A model generated the notes under the pieces. That model ran no database searches, was not told where the DNA came from, and saw nothing but the letters and a program-made list of their open reading frames with translations. From positions 1 through 64,000 of the forward strand of contig NZ_JACHHN010000008.1 of assembly GCF_014202765.1 (NCBI RefSeq): a stretch of DNA of 64,000 nt, read 5' to 3'. This DNA comes from Silvimonas terrae (lineage in GTDB: Bacteria; Pseudomonadota; Gammaproteobacteria; Burkholderiales; Chitinibacteraceae). Position 1 is the first letter of the stretch, and every line of letters begins with the position of its first letter. Positions 34,061-43,010 of the stretch are shown here, one piece after another. Both the position numbers and the translations under genes were made by a program.

Positions 34061-36709
34061 ATGACCGACACCCGCCCCGATCCCGACCAGTTACTGGCTG
34101 AACTCAAAGCCGATGAAGCCGATGCCCACCGGGGCCGGCTGAAGGTGTTCTTTGGCGCCAATGCCGGCGTTGGCAAAACCTGGGCCATGCTGGCGCAGGC
34201 GCATACCCGCCAGCGTGATGGCGTGGATGTGCTGGTCGGCCTCGTGGAAACACATTCGCGCGAGGAGACCGCCGCCATGCTGGGCGGCCTGACGGTGCTG
34301 CCGCGCAAAGAAATCCACTACCGTGACAAAGCGCTGGCCGAGTTTGATCTGGATGCCGCACTGGCGCGCAAGCCGCAGTTGATCCTGGTGGATGAACTGG
34401 CGCACAGCAACGTGGCCGGCAGCCGCCACCCCAAGCGCTGGCAGGATATTGAAGAACTGCTGGCCGCTGGCATTGACGTCTACACCACCGTCAATGTGCA
34501 GCATCTGGAAAGCCTGAACGATGTGGTGGGCGGCATTACCGGCGTGCGCGTGCGCGAGACAGTGCCGGACCACGTGTTTGATTCGGCCGATGACATTACC
34601 CTGGTCGATTTGCCGCCAGACGAACTCCTCAAACGCCTGCAAGAGGGCAAGGTCTATTTGCCCGGCAATATCGCGCGCGCCAAAGAGTCGTTTTTCCGCA
34701 AAGGCAATTTGATTGCCCTGCGGGAACTGGCCATGCGCCGGGCGGCAGAGCGGGTGGATGCCGAACTGCGGCGTGACCAGCCCGCAGGGAGCAAGCCGGG
34801 CGAAACCTTGCTGGCCGCCATTGCGCCCGGCCCGGCGGGCGAAACGCTGGTACGCCATACGGCACGTCTGGCGGGGCGGCTGAAGGTGGACTGGCGGGCG
34901 GTGACGGTGGAAACCCCGGCGCTGTTGCGCAGCAAATACAAGCTCGCCAGCGCCCGGCGCAATCTGGAGCTGGCAGAAAGCCTGGGTGCGCGCACGGCTT
35001 TGTTGCCGGGTCCACATGTGGCACAGGTGTTGGCGGAGTACGCGCTCGATCACGATCTGGGTACGGTCGTTATTGGCAAGCCGCCGCGCCGTTTCAACAT
35101 CGTGGAAAGCCAGGCGGCCCGCGTGGCGCGGCTGGCACCCAGCCTGACCGTGCAGATTGTGGGGGTCTCTGCCGCCCCGGCAGAACGGCTGGATCCCTGG
35201 GCGATGATTGGCCAACGCTGGCAGGGCGCGGTGTGGGCGCTGCTGGGGTGTGGCATGACCACCATTCTGGCGGCACGGCTGACCCAGATTTTCGATCTTG
35301 CCAACGTCATTATGCTGTATCTGCTGTCGGTCTTGCTGGTGTCGGTGCGCTTTGGTCGGGTGGCGGGGGCTTTGTCTTCGCTGTTATCGGTGGCGGCGTT
35401 CGATTTTTTCTTTGTGCCGCCGCGTATGTCGTTTACGGTGGCCGACACCCAATATTTGCTGACCTTCGGCATCATGTTGACGGTGGCATTAACGCTCAGC
35501 CAGCTCTCTGCCCGTTTGCGTTTTCAGGCGCAGATTGCCTCACGCCGGGAACGGCGGACGGCGGCGCTGTACGAACTCTCAGAAGCGCTGTCTGGTGCGC
35601 TGATGAAAGAACAGGTCGTTGAAATCGCCCTGGCGCAGCTGGCGCCGCGTTTCAAAACAGACCTCGGTCTGGCACTGCCTGATCTGGGTGAACATCTGCA
35701 TCAGGAAGGAGGCATGGCGCTGGATCTGGCCGTGGCCGACTGGGTTTATCGGCATGGCGAAGAAGCCGGGCAGGGCACCGGCACGCTCGCGGCGGCGCAT
35801 GCATTTTATCTGCCGCTGACCGCGCCAATGCGCGTGCGCGGTGTACTGGCACTGGTGCCCAAGGGCGATTGGCTGGCCGATCGGGAAGAAAAACGTTTCC
35901 TGCAAACCTGCGCGGCGCAGATTGGTCTGGCGCTGGAGCGCGTGCACTTTGTGGAGGTGGCCCAGAACGCGCTGGTCTCCATGGAAGGAGAGCGTCTGCG
36001 CAATCATTTGCTCTCTGCGATCTCTCACGATTTGCGCACGCCGATTACCGTTTTGCTGGGCCTGGCGAGCACGCTCTCCGAAAGCCCCTATGCTGCGCCA
36101 CCGGCGCGGGAGATCGCCCAGCAACTGGTGGGTGAAATCCGCCGCATGAATGATCTGGTGAACAACCTGCTGGACATGGCGCGTCTGCAAGCGGGCGAAG
36201 TACGTCTGCGCCGGGATTGGCAGGCGGTGGAAGAAGTGGTGGGGAGCAGTCTGCGTGCGCTGGAGTTGCGGCTTGCGCGTCATCCAGTGGAACTGGATAT
36301 TCCGGCTGATCTGCCACTGGTGGAATTCGATGCCGTATTGATGGAGCGCGTGCTGGTCAACCTGATCGACAACGCCATCAAATACACGCCTGCCGGTACA
36401 CCGGTGATCATCGCCGCGCGCGCCTTGCCGCAGACCTTGCAGATGACGGTGGCCGATACCGGCCCGGGTATCCCGCCGGGGCAGGAAGAAACCATATTCA
36501 ACAAATTCACTCGTGGCCAGAATGAATCGGCCACCACGGGGGTCGGGCTGGGCCTGGCGCTGTGTCGCGCCATTGTGACCGCGCACGGTGGTACGATCAC
36601 TGCCGGCAACCGTCCAGAAGGGGGCGCGCTGTTTACCGTGACGCTGCCGCGCCATACACCGCCCGCCATGCCTGAGCCTGAACACCTTTTACCCGATATT
36701 GCGCCATGA
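34061..36709 (+). CDS. kdpD: Sensor histidine kinase KdpD
   Basis: The 882-residue kinase controls kdp expression in response to K+ limitation. It has the N-terminal KdpD domain with Walker A GANAGVGKT (32-40), a universal-stress-protein-like domain (about 250-370), four membrane helices (about 395-490), a GAF-like domain, the phosphoacceptor histidine H656 in AISHDLRTPI, and an ATPase domain with NLIDNAIKYTP, ADTGPGIPPG and GVGLGLALC. Its start follows a repeat-rich spacer and it overlaps kdpE by four bases (ATGA). Confidence 0.96.
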   Translation: MTDTRPDPDQLLAELKADEADAHRGRLKVFFGANAGVGKTWAMLAQAHTRQRDGVDVLVGLVETHSREETAAMLGGLTVLPRKEIHYRDKALAEFDLDAALARKPQLILVDELAHSNVAGSRHPKRWQDIEELLAAGIDVYTTVNVQHLESLNDVVGGITGVRVRETVPDHVFDSADDITLVDLPPDELLKRLQEGKVYLPGNIARAKESFFRKGNLIALRELAMRRAAERVDAELRRDQPAGSKPGETLLAAIAPGPAGETLVRHTARLAGRLKVDWRAVTVETPALLRSKYKLASARRNLELAESLGARTALLPGPHVAQVLAEYALDHDLGTVVIGKPPRRFNIVESQAARVARLAPSLTVQIVGVSAAPAERLDPWAMIGQRWQGAVWALLGCGMTTILAARLTQIFDLANVIMLYLLSVLLVSVRFGRVAGALSSLLSVAAFDFFFVPPRMSFTVADTQYLLTFGIMLTVALTLSQLSARLRFQAQIASRRERRTAALYELSEALSGALMKEQVVEIALAQLAPRFKTDLGLALPDLGEHLHQEGGMALDLAVADWVYRHGEEAGQGTGTLAAAHAFYLPLTAPMRVRGVLALVPKGDWLADREEKRFLQTCAAQIGLALERVHFVEVAQNALVSMEGERLRNHLLSAISHDLRTPITVLLGLASTLSESPYAAPPAREIAQQLVGEIRRMNDLVNNLLDMARLQAGEVRLRRDWQAVEEVVGSSLRALELRLARHPVELDIPADLPLVEFDAVLMERVLVNLIDNAIKYTPAGTPVIIAARALPQTLQMTVADTGPGIPPGQEETIFNKFTRGQNESATTGVGLGLALCRAIVTAHGGTITAGNRPEGGALFTVTLPRHTPPAMPEPEHLLPDIAP

Positions 36710-37404
36710 ACGCCCAGAAACCTGTCCTGGTCATCATTGAAGATGAACCGCAAATTGCCCGCTTTGTGAGCATGACCGCAGAAAGCGCCGGCATGCAGAC
36801 CTGGCACGCCACCACGGCACGGCAAGGCTTGGTGGAAGCTGGCACCCGTCAGCCCGATTTGCTGATCCTGGATCTGGGCCTGCCTGATGGGGATGGTCTG
36901 GATTTGATCCGGGAAATCCGCGCTTTCAGTGAAGTGCCCATTCTGGTGTTGTCGGCCCGCAGCCAGGAAACCGACAAGGTGGCCGCGCTGGATGCGGGGG
37001 CTGATGACTATTTGACCAAGCCCTTTGGCGTGAACGAACTTTTGGCCCGCCTGCGCGTGCTGTTGCGCCGCCACGCCAAAGATAGTCCGGGTGACGGGCA
37101 GGTGACATTGGGTGATGTTGAGATCAACCTCGTCGCCCGTACCGTGAGTAAAGCTGGCGACGCCGTCCACTTGACGCCAATTGAATACCGATTGCTGGCC
37201 ACCATGATTCGGCATGCCGGCAAAGTGATTACCCACCGTCAGCTATTGCTGGAAGTGTGGGGGCCGGCCTACGTGGAGCACAGTCATTACCTGCGGATTT
37301 ACATGGGGCATTTGCGGCAGAAGCTGGAAGATGAACCGGCACAGCCGAGGCATTTGTTGACGGAGTCAGGCGTGGGGTATCGCTTGTTGTTGCAGCACAA
37401 TTGA
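36706..37404 (+). CDS. kdpE: KDP operon response regulator KdpE
   Basis: An OmpR/PhoB-type regulator of 232 residues. The receiver domain has the acidic pocket IIEDE and the phosphorylation site Asp56 in LLILDLGLPDGDG; K105 lies in DDYLTKPFG. The winged-helix DNA-binding domain contains LTPIEYRLLATMIRHAGKVITHRQLL and HSHYLRIYMGHLRQKLE. It is translationally coupled to kdpD. Confidence 0.96.
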   Translation: MNAQKPVLVIIEDEPQIARFVSMTAESAGMQTWHATTARQGLVEAGTRQPDLLILDLGLPDGDGLDLIREIRAFSEVPILVLSARSQETDKVAALDAGADDYLTKPFGVNELLARLRVLLRRHAKDSPGDGQVTLGDVEINLVARTVSKAGDAVHLTPIEYRLLATMIRHAGKVITHRQLLLEVWGPAYVEHSHYLRIYMGHLRQKLEDEPAQPRHLLTESGVGYRLLLQHN

Positions 37405-37426
37405 TGGCGGTTCACCTTGCCGCGTC

Positions 37427-38108
37427 GTAGCCCGGATGGAGCCGCCAGGCGGGAATCCGGGGTGGCAATATTTGCGGGAACGGTTTTGCGGTGCAGGAGG
37501 GATGAGCGCCATGGCGGGGCATCGATTTTGCGAGTGGCGCAATCCCGGATTCCCGCCTCCGGCTTCATCCGGGCTACGGTGTCGGCTTGCCATTCGTGGC
37601 TTCGCCGCCCCTTTGCTGGCAAGCCTCTCTAGCGGCCGGCCGCCTCTCACGTCACCAGTGTTGTAGCCCGGATGGAGCCGCCAGGCGGGAATCCGGGGTG
37701 GCGATATTTGCGGGAACGGTTTTGCGGTGCAGGAGGGATGAGCGCCATGGCGAGGCATCGATTTTGCGAGTGGCGCAATCCCGGATTCCCGCCTCCGGCT
37801 TCATCCGGGCTACGGTGCCGGCTTGCCATTCGTGGCTTCACCGCCCCTTTGCTGGCAAGCCTCTCTAGCGGCCGGCCGCCTCTCACGTCACCAGTGTTGT
37901 AGCCCGAATGGAGCCGCCAGGCGGGAATCCGGGGTGGCGATATTTGCAGGAACGGTTTTGCGGTGCAGGAGGGATGAGCGCCATGGCGGGGCATCGATTT
38001 TGCGAGTGGCGCAATCCCGGGCTCCCGCCCCCGGCTTCATCCGGGCTACGGTGTCGGCTTGCCATTCGTGGCTTCGCCGGCCCCTTTGCTGGCAGGCCTC
38101 TCACGCCA
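37427..38108. repeat. Tandem repeat, three copies of a 236-bp unit
   Basis: Copies begin at 37427, 37663 and 37899, exactly 236 bp apart; the third is shortened by a deletion of about 18 bp near its end and runs into the 3' end of the deoR gene. Each copy contains a long hairpin: GTAGCCCGGATGGAGCC at the left and GGCTTCATCCGGGCTAC at the right (37427-37577, 37663-37813, 37899-38049), with inner arms around GGCGGGAATCCGGG / CCCGGATTCCCGCC. Copies differ at only a few positions. Open frames inside it are by-products of the repeat. Confidence 0.95.
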
Positions 38109-38856
38109 CCAGCAGATTCACCCCCGCCGCCCGTAACCCTGCCAGCGCCGCGCCGTTTGCTTCCTTGTTCACAATCACGCCCGCCACATCGCGCACCTTG
38201 GCAATCACATACGCGGAGGCGGCGTTAAGCTTTTCCTCGGACGCCAGCACATAAGTTTCTGCCGCCCGCGCCATCAGCGCCCGTTTGATGTAGGTTTCTT
38301 CCAGGTCACCCGTGGACAGGCCGGCTTCGGCATGCACGCCGGTGACGCCCATGAAGAACAGATCCGCCCGGATGTGGGCCATAGCCTCGATGGCAGAGGC
38401 ACCGACATTCACCACGGAATGCTTGAACAGTCTCCCGCCAATCATGACCACCTCAACGCCCGCATGATGGACCAGCTCCACGGCCACGCTGGGGCTGTGG
38501 GTGACCACGGTGCAGTGCAAACCTGGTGGCAGGCTACGGGCGATTTGTACCGCCGTTGTGCCCCCATCCAGCAACACAATCTGGCCTGGCTCGATCATGT
38601 GTGCGGCCACCTGGGCGATGGCGGCTTTACCGCTGGTAGCCACGTTCTGGCGCTGGGTAAAGTCGCCCACCGCAGGAGATGCTGGCAAGGCGCCACCATG
38701 AACCCGTTGTAATTTGCCCTCTGCCGCCAGTTCACGCAGATCCCGGCGGATGGTGTCTTCTGACAAGGCCAGTTCCTGGCTGACCGCTTTGGCCTGAATC
38801 TGGCCATCACGTTGCAGGATATCCAGCAGGTATTGCTTGCGCTGACTGGTCAGCAT
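38101..38856 (-). CDS. DeoR-family transcriptional regulator
   Basis: A 251-residue repressor-type protein. The N-terminal winged helix (MLTSQRKQYLLDILQRDGQI ... LALSEDTIRRDLRELAAEGKLQRVHGGA) is typical of DeoR, and the C-terminal sensor domain shows the sugar-phosphate-isomerase-like LLDGGTTAVQIARSLP, VVMIGGRLFKHSVVNVG and LFFMGVTGVHAEAGLSTGDLEE. The ligand is probably a phosphorylated sugar, unknown here. It is divergent from nudK with inverted repeats in the shared spacer. Its last codons coincide with the edge of the 236-bp repeat. Confidence 0.93.
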   Translation of the reverse strand: MLTSQRKQYLLDILQRDGQIQAKAVSQELALSEDTIRRDLRELAAEGKLQRVHGGALPASPAVGDFTQRQNVATSGKAAIAQVAAHMIEPGQIVLLDGGTTAVQIARSLPPGLHCTVVTHSPSVAVELVHHAGVEVVMIGGRLFKHSVVNVGASAIEAMAHIRADLFFMGVTGVHAEAGLSTGDLEETYIKRALMARAAETYVLASEEKLNAASAYVIAKVRDVAGVIVNKEANGAALAGLRAAGVNLLVA

Positions 38857-38870
38857 AGTGTCCTCAATAT

Positions 38871-38924
38871 TTTCGTTTGCACGAAATTTCTTGTTATTTC
38901 ACGAAACTGCATGATAGCGTGAAA
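38871..38924. promoter_or_regulatory. Candidate DeoR-family operator
   Basis: The 96-bp spacer between deoR and nudK holds TTTCGT-TTGC-ACGAAA (38871-38886) and TTTCACG (38897-38903) with CGTGAAA (38918-38924). ACGAAA also recurs at 38901. Repeated TTTCGT/ACGAAA half-sites are a pattern commonly bound by DeoR-family proteins. Confidence 0.6.
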
Positions 38925-38952
38925 AAAGGCTAAAGCAAACCAGGAGATGTTC

Positions 38953-39546
38953 ATGAGCAATACCGCAGACCGTGTACGGATTGTCGATGTGAAAGTTTTG
39001 TCAGATGACTGGTACGTCCTCAGAAAAACCACGTTCGATTACCAGCGCGCCAATGGCGAATGGCAGCGGCAGAGTCGGGAAACCTATGACCGGGGTAATG
39101 GCGCGACCTTGCTGTTGTACAACCTGGAAAAACACACCGTGGTGCTGATCCGGCAGTTCCGCCTGCCGACGTTTGTGAACGGTTATCACGGCATGCTGAT
39201 CGAAACCGCCGCCGGCTTGCTGGATCAAGCCTCGCCGGAAGAGCGCATCCGTGCGGAGGTGGCAGAAGAAACCGGCTATCAGGTGCATGAAGTGCAGAAG
39301 GTGTTTGAGGCCTTCATGAGCCCCGGCTCAGTGACCGAGAAGCTCTATTTTTTTGTGGCGCAGTACGATGACTCAAACCGTATTGCCGGCGGTGGCGGTA
39401 TTGCAGAAGAGGGTGAAGATATCGAGGTGCTGGAACTGCCGTTTGAGCGGGCCATGCGCATGATCAAGACTGGCGAGATTGTGGATGGCAAGACCATCAT
39501 GCTGCTGCAATACGCAGCGCTGAACCTCTTCAACACGGCGCCATAA
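38953..39546 (+). CDS. nudK: GDP-mannose pyrophosphatase NudK (Nudix hydrolase)
   Basis: The 197-residue Nudix enzyme hydrolyses GDP-mannose to GMP and mannose-1-phosphate in E. coli. Close family features are [37 protein letters not shown], the Nudix box [20 protein letters not shown] and [27 protein letters not shown]. The ATG at 38953 is preferred over 38947 because the AGGAG runs directly into the latter. It shares its promoter region with a DeoR regulator and is followed by a strong terminator. Confidence 0.93.
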   Translation: MSNTADRVRIVDVKVLSDDWYVLRKTTFDYQRANGEWQRQSRETYDRGNGATLLLYNLEKHTVVLIRQFRLPTFVNGYHGMLIETAAGLLDQASPEERIRAEVAEETGYQVHEVQKVFEAFMSPGSVTEKLYFFVAQYDDSNRIAGGGGIAEEGEDIEVLELPFERAMRMIKTGEIVDGKTIMLLQYAALNLFNTAP

Positions 39547-39548
39547 AG

Positions 39549-39577
39549 AAAAACGCCCGCGTTCTGCGGGCGTTTTT
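39549..39577. terminator. Terminator between nudK and tpx
   Basis: AAAAACGCCCGC, loop gttct, GCGGGCGTTTTT; serves converging genes. Confidence 0.93.
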
Positions 39578-39603
39578 AGCTATGCCGGACGGCGATGACT
39601 GGG

Positions 39604-40104
39604 TTACTTGAGCACAGCCAGGGCAGCGTCGTAATCAGGTTCGTTGGCGATTTCCGGTACGAGTTCGGTGTGCAATACCTTGTCGTTGGCATCCAGTACC
39701 ACCACGGCACGGGCAGCCACACCAACCAGCGGACCACCGGCGATTTCCACGCCGTAATCGTTGAGGAAGTCACGGCCGCGCATCAGCGACAGGGTTTGCA
39801 CGTTGTCCAGGCCTTCGGCACCGCAGAAGCGGCTTTGGGCAAACGGCAGATCGGCAGAGATGCACAGCACGACGGTGTTATGCAGCTTGCTGGCTTGTTC
39901 GTTGAACTTGCGCACGCTGGTGGCGCAGGTCGGGGTATCAATGCTCGGGAAAATATTCAGCACTTTTTGCTTGCCGGCAAAGCTGGCGAGCGAGACATCA
40001 GCCAGATCCTTACCCACCAGGGTAAAAGCCTTGGCCTGGCTACCAACAGCAGGCAGCGCGCCATTGACGGGAACAGGATTGCCGCCGAGGGTCACTTGGG
40101 ACAT
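39604..40104 (-). CDS. tpx: Thiol peroxidase Tpx
   Basis: An atypical 2-Cys peroxiredoxin of 166 residues that reduces lipid and hydrogen peroxides with thioredoxin. The peroxidatic Cys60 is in [14 protein letters not shown] and the resolving Cys94 in SRFCGAEGL. The ATG at 40104 gives the standard N-terminus [15 protein letters not shown]; the longer frame is not supported. Confidence 0.97.
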   Translation of the reverse strand: MSQVTLGGNPVPVNGALPAVGSQAKAFTLVGKDLADVSLASFAGKQKVLNIFPSIDTPTCATSVRKFNEQASKLHNTVVLCISADLPFAQSRFCGAEGLDNVQTLSLMRGRDFLNDYGVEIAGGPLVGVAARAVVVLDANDKVLHTELVPEIANEPDYDAALAVLK

Positions 40105-40276
40105 GAAAATCTCCAGGGAACATGCAGTAGGGGAGTCCCGACCGGGCAAGCCGGCCGGGGGCACTTTGTAGATGATGCTGATGTATTTTTTGTAGTTGCC
40201 CTGCTGCAAGTTGCAAGCGGACAGCCTGTCAAATGAGGCTACCAGACGCGCATTTCAAGAGCATGGCAATACACGG

Positions 40277-41536
40277 TCAAGGGTAGAACCAGTACAGCGA
40301 ATAGCCGCTGGCACCCAGACCGTGCGCGTCCAGTTGCAAGAAGACATGCAACTCATCGTTGACCGTCAGGCTGCTGCGCTTTTTCTCGTTGGTCACCAGG
40401 TAGTCGCGCGCAGAAAATACTTTCTTGGCGACCACTTCTTCCTGGGCATTGGTCAGGGTCAATTCCAGCGACGGCAGTGCCTGATCGTAGGGCGCCAGAT
40501 TGCGCAACGAAGCAGATAGCTGGATCAGCTCCGGGTGATCCGGCACAAAAATCAGTTCCGAATAGTCAGAACGCAGCAGGCCGGCGTTGCGCGGCAACGG
40601 CAGATCGCACCCGGTGACCTGACAGAGTGAAGCCAGCGACGGCCGCAACCACGGAAAATTGACCGACAGTTCGTTCCGGTAACGGATGCCCGCTTGCACA
40701 ATCAGCGCAATCACCAGTAACAGGGCGAGCGGAACCGCGGCATAACGCCACTTTGATTTGTCTGGCGGCAAGGCCAGCAGGGCCTCGTCTTCTGCCGTGC
40801 GAATCGGCCGGTAGCCCTCACGTTCCTGTTCTTCTGCAGACCAGGTTTGCAAAGGCACGCTAAATACCGGGTCTTCTTGCTCTGGCGTGAAGGCGGGCTC
40901 AGGGTGGACAGCTGGCGCCGGAGCGGGTTCGAGTGCCGCCGGGGCCGGAGCGGGTTCGAGTGCCGCCGGGGCCGGTGCGGGCTCCGGTGTTGCCACGTAG
41001 TCATCGTAATCTTTGGCTTCTGCCTCGGCGGCTACAGCAGCAATGGCTTGCACGTAATCGTTCTGCAGCCATTCCTGCATGGTCTCCGCAGGGGCTGGCG
41101 CCGGGGCGGGTTCTGGCGCGGGCAGGGACGGCGCGGGCGCCGGGGCGATTGGCGTGGGTGCTGGAGCCGGTACAGCCGGTGCCGGCTGCGGGACAAAGAC
41201 CGGAGCTGGCGCAGCCACCGGTGTGAAGACCGGCGCCGGCACAGGGGCCGGTTGCGGTGCGGGCTCTGGCGCGACGACAGGGGCCGGGCGTGGTGTTTCC
41301 ACTGCAGGTGCCGGCACGGCAACGGGAGCCGGCGCGGGCGTGCGAGGCGGTGTTGCCGGGCTGACCGGCGCAGCCTGCGGTGCCGGGCTCTCCGCCACAC
41401 GTTCCTCCAGACTATCGCGCGCATTAAAGATGAATGCACATTTGCCGCAACGCACTTTGCCGCCGTGGGCAGCCAGTTGCGGTTCGGTCACCTTGAAAGC
41501 GGTGCGACAGTTGGGGCAGCGCGTGATATAGCTCAT
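40277..41536 (-). CDS. Zinc-ribbon/DUF3426 membrane protein
   Basis: A 419-residue protein with an MJ0042-type zinc ribbon at the N-terminus (CPNC at 7-10, CGKC at 30-33), a very long Pro-Ala-rich linker (about 50-225) containing the repeats APAPAALEP, one membrane helix ([20 protein letters not shown], about 270-290), and a C-terminal DUF3426 domain. In related betaproteobacteria it follows prmA; here the nitrite/NO cluster separates them. The function is unknown. The start at 41536 lies just before the zinc ribbon. Confidence 0.9.
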   Translation of the reverse strand: MSYITRCPNCRTAFKVTEPQLAAHGGKVRCGKCAFIFNARDSLEERVAESPAPQAAPVSPATPPRTPAPAPVAVPAPAVETPRPAPVVAPEPAPQPAPVPAPVFTPVAAPAPVFVPQPAPAVPAPAPTPIAPAPAPSLPAPEPAPAPAPAETMQEWLQNDYVQAIAAVAAEAEAKDYDDYVATPEPAPAPAALEPAPAPAALEPAPAPAVHPEPAFTPEQEDPVFSVPLQTWSAEEQEREGYRPIRTAEDEALLALPPDKSKWRYAAVPLALLLVIALIVQAGIRYRNELSVNFPWLRPSLASLCQVTGCDLPLPRNAGLLRSDYSELIFVPDHPELIQLSASLRNLAPYDQALPSLELTLTNAQEEVVAKKVFSARDYLVTNEKKRSSLTVNDELHVFLQLDAHGLGASGYSLYWFYP

Positions 41537-41669
41537 GGGCGGGATTCTAGCTGGTAACGTTGCACTGGTCACGGTGGCTCAGGCAGGTTGTCACTCGTAT
41601 TACGCAACAAGGCGATGTAACCCGGGGAATATGCGATGATCGTGTGCCCTGACTTTGCTGCGGAACTTG

Positions 41670-43010
41670 ATGGTCATGACTGTTTCCACCCGCCCGGTAA
41701 CCCATGCCCGGGTGCTCGGCCTGGCGATTCCCATTGCGCTGGCCAACCTCACACAACCCTTGCTGGCTGCGGTAGATACCGCCATGGCCGGGCATATGGC
41801 AGACACCTCGGCCATCGGCGGTGTAGCGCTCGGCGGGGTGTTTTTCAATTTTGTGTTCTGGGGTTTCGGTTTTCTGCGCATGGGCACCACCGGCCTGGTG
41901 GCACAAGCGTGGGGGGCGAGAAAACTTGAGGATTTGCGTGACAATCTGTGGCGCGCCATGTTGCTGGCGCTGGCGATTGGGGTCGCCATCTTGTTGCTGC
42001 GCGGGCCATTGATTGGTTTCACTATCCAGTTGCTGGGGGGCACGTATACCGTCCAGGCGGATGCCATCACTTACACGCACGCCCGTATCTGGTCGGCACC
42101 GCTGGTGCTGGCCAACTTTGTGGTATTGGGCTATCTGCTGGGTGTACAACGGGTGCGTCAGGCGCTGGCGCTGCAACTGTGGGTCAATCTGGTCAACGTG
42201 GTGGCCGTGCTGTTGTTTGTGCGGCAGTGGCAGTGGGGGATTGCCGGCATTGGCTATGCGACGGCCTGCGCTGACCTGGCCGGTTTTCTGGCTGGTCTGG
42301 CGGTCCTGGCGCGCTTGCTGCCGCGCGGTTTGCCGCCACTGCGGCTGGCGCATTTACTGCACGCCGCCCCACTCAAGCGGCTGGCGCTGATCAACCGCGA
42401 TATCTTCTTGCGGACCATGCTGCTGCTGGGCAGTTTTGGCTGGTTTGCCCATGCCGGTGCGCGTCAGGGAGACGTGATTCTGGCCGCCAACGCGCTGTTG
42501 ATGAACTTCCAGACTTTCATGGCTTACGGCCTGGATGGCCTGGCGCACGCGGTGGAAGCGCTCACGGGGGAAGCCATCGGTGCGCGTCAGCGCGACATGC
42601 TGATCCGGGCCATACGCATCAGTGCGCTTTGGTCCGGCATGCTGGCGCTGGTGTTCACGCTGGTTTATGCCATAGCGGGGAATGACATTGTGGTGCTGCT
42701 GACCAACCAGGAGCCCATTCGTACGGCCGCCGCCCAATTTCTGCCGTGGGCGGTGCTGATGCCGGTGGTGTCGGTCTGGGGCTTTTTGATGGATGGCGTG
42801 TATATCGGCGCAACGCGCACGCGTGACCTGAGGCTGTGCATGTTTGTCTGCACGGCCTGTTTTTTGTTGCTGGCCGTGCTGTTGCAAGAGGCTTGGGGTA
42901 ATCACGGCCTGTGGTTGGCCATGACCTTGTTTATGGGTTTGCGCGGGGTGACACTGGGCTGGCGTTTGCCGAAGTTGCTGCGCGCGGTCCAGCCGGCACC
43001 CGTCGGGTAA
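41670..43010 (+). CDS. MATE family efflux transporter (DinF-like)
   Basis: A 446-residue transporter with twelve hydrophobic segments in the MATE arrangement: LGLAIPIALANLTQPLLAAVDTAMAGHMADTSAIGGVALGG near the N-terminus, FGFLRMGTTGLVAQAWGA (about 67-84) and, in the second half, AANALLMNFQTFMAYGLDGLAHAVEALTGEAIGA. DinF-type members export drugs or metabolites with H+ or Na+ antiport. Start codon choice is uncertain: TTG 41655, ATG 41670 and ATG 41676 are in frame. Its 3' end overlaps the convergent membrane-protein gene by 80 bp. Confidence 0.9.
   Translation: MVMTVSTRPVTHARVLGLAIPIALANLTQPLLAAVDTAMAGHMADTSAIGGVALGGVFFNFVFWGFGFLRMGTTGLVAQAWGARKLEDLRDNLWRAMLLALAIGVAILLLRGPLIGFTIQLLGGTYTVQADAITYTHARIWSAPLVLANFVVLGYLLGVQRVRQALALQLWVNLVNVVAVLLFVRQWQWGIAGIGYATACADLAGFLAGLAVLARLLPRGLPPLRLAHLLHAAPLKRLALINRDIFLRTMLLLGSFGWFAHAGARQGDVILAANALLMNFQTFMAYGLDGLAHAVEALTGEAIGARQRDMLIRAIRISALWSGMLALVFTLVYAIAGNDIVVLLTNQEPIRTAAAQFLPWAVLMPVVSVWGFLMDGVYIGATRTRDLRLCMFVCTACFLLLAVLLQEAWGNHGLWLAMTLFMGLRGVTLGWRLPKLLRAVQPAPVG

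Noticed and set aside
37427-38108. CRISPR array
   Set aside because: The unit is 236 bp with no unique spacers, and no cas genes are present.
37417-38254. Repeated short ORFs beginning MEPPGGNPG or MPRHGAHPS
   Set aside because: They are generated by the 236-bp tandem repeat; the frames are not conserved between repeat edges and lack ribosome-binding sites.
40912-41540. Plus-strand Gly/Ala-rich ORFs opposite the DUF3426 gene
   Set aside because: They mirror the Pro/Ala-rich linker of the real gene on the minus strand.
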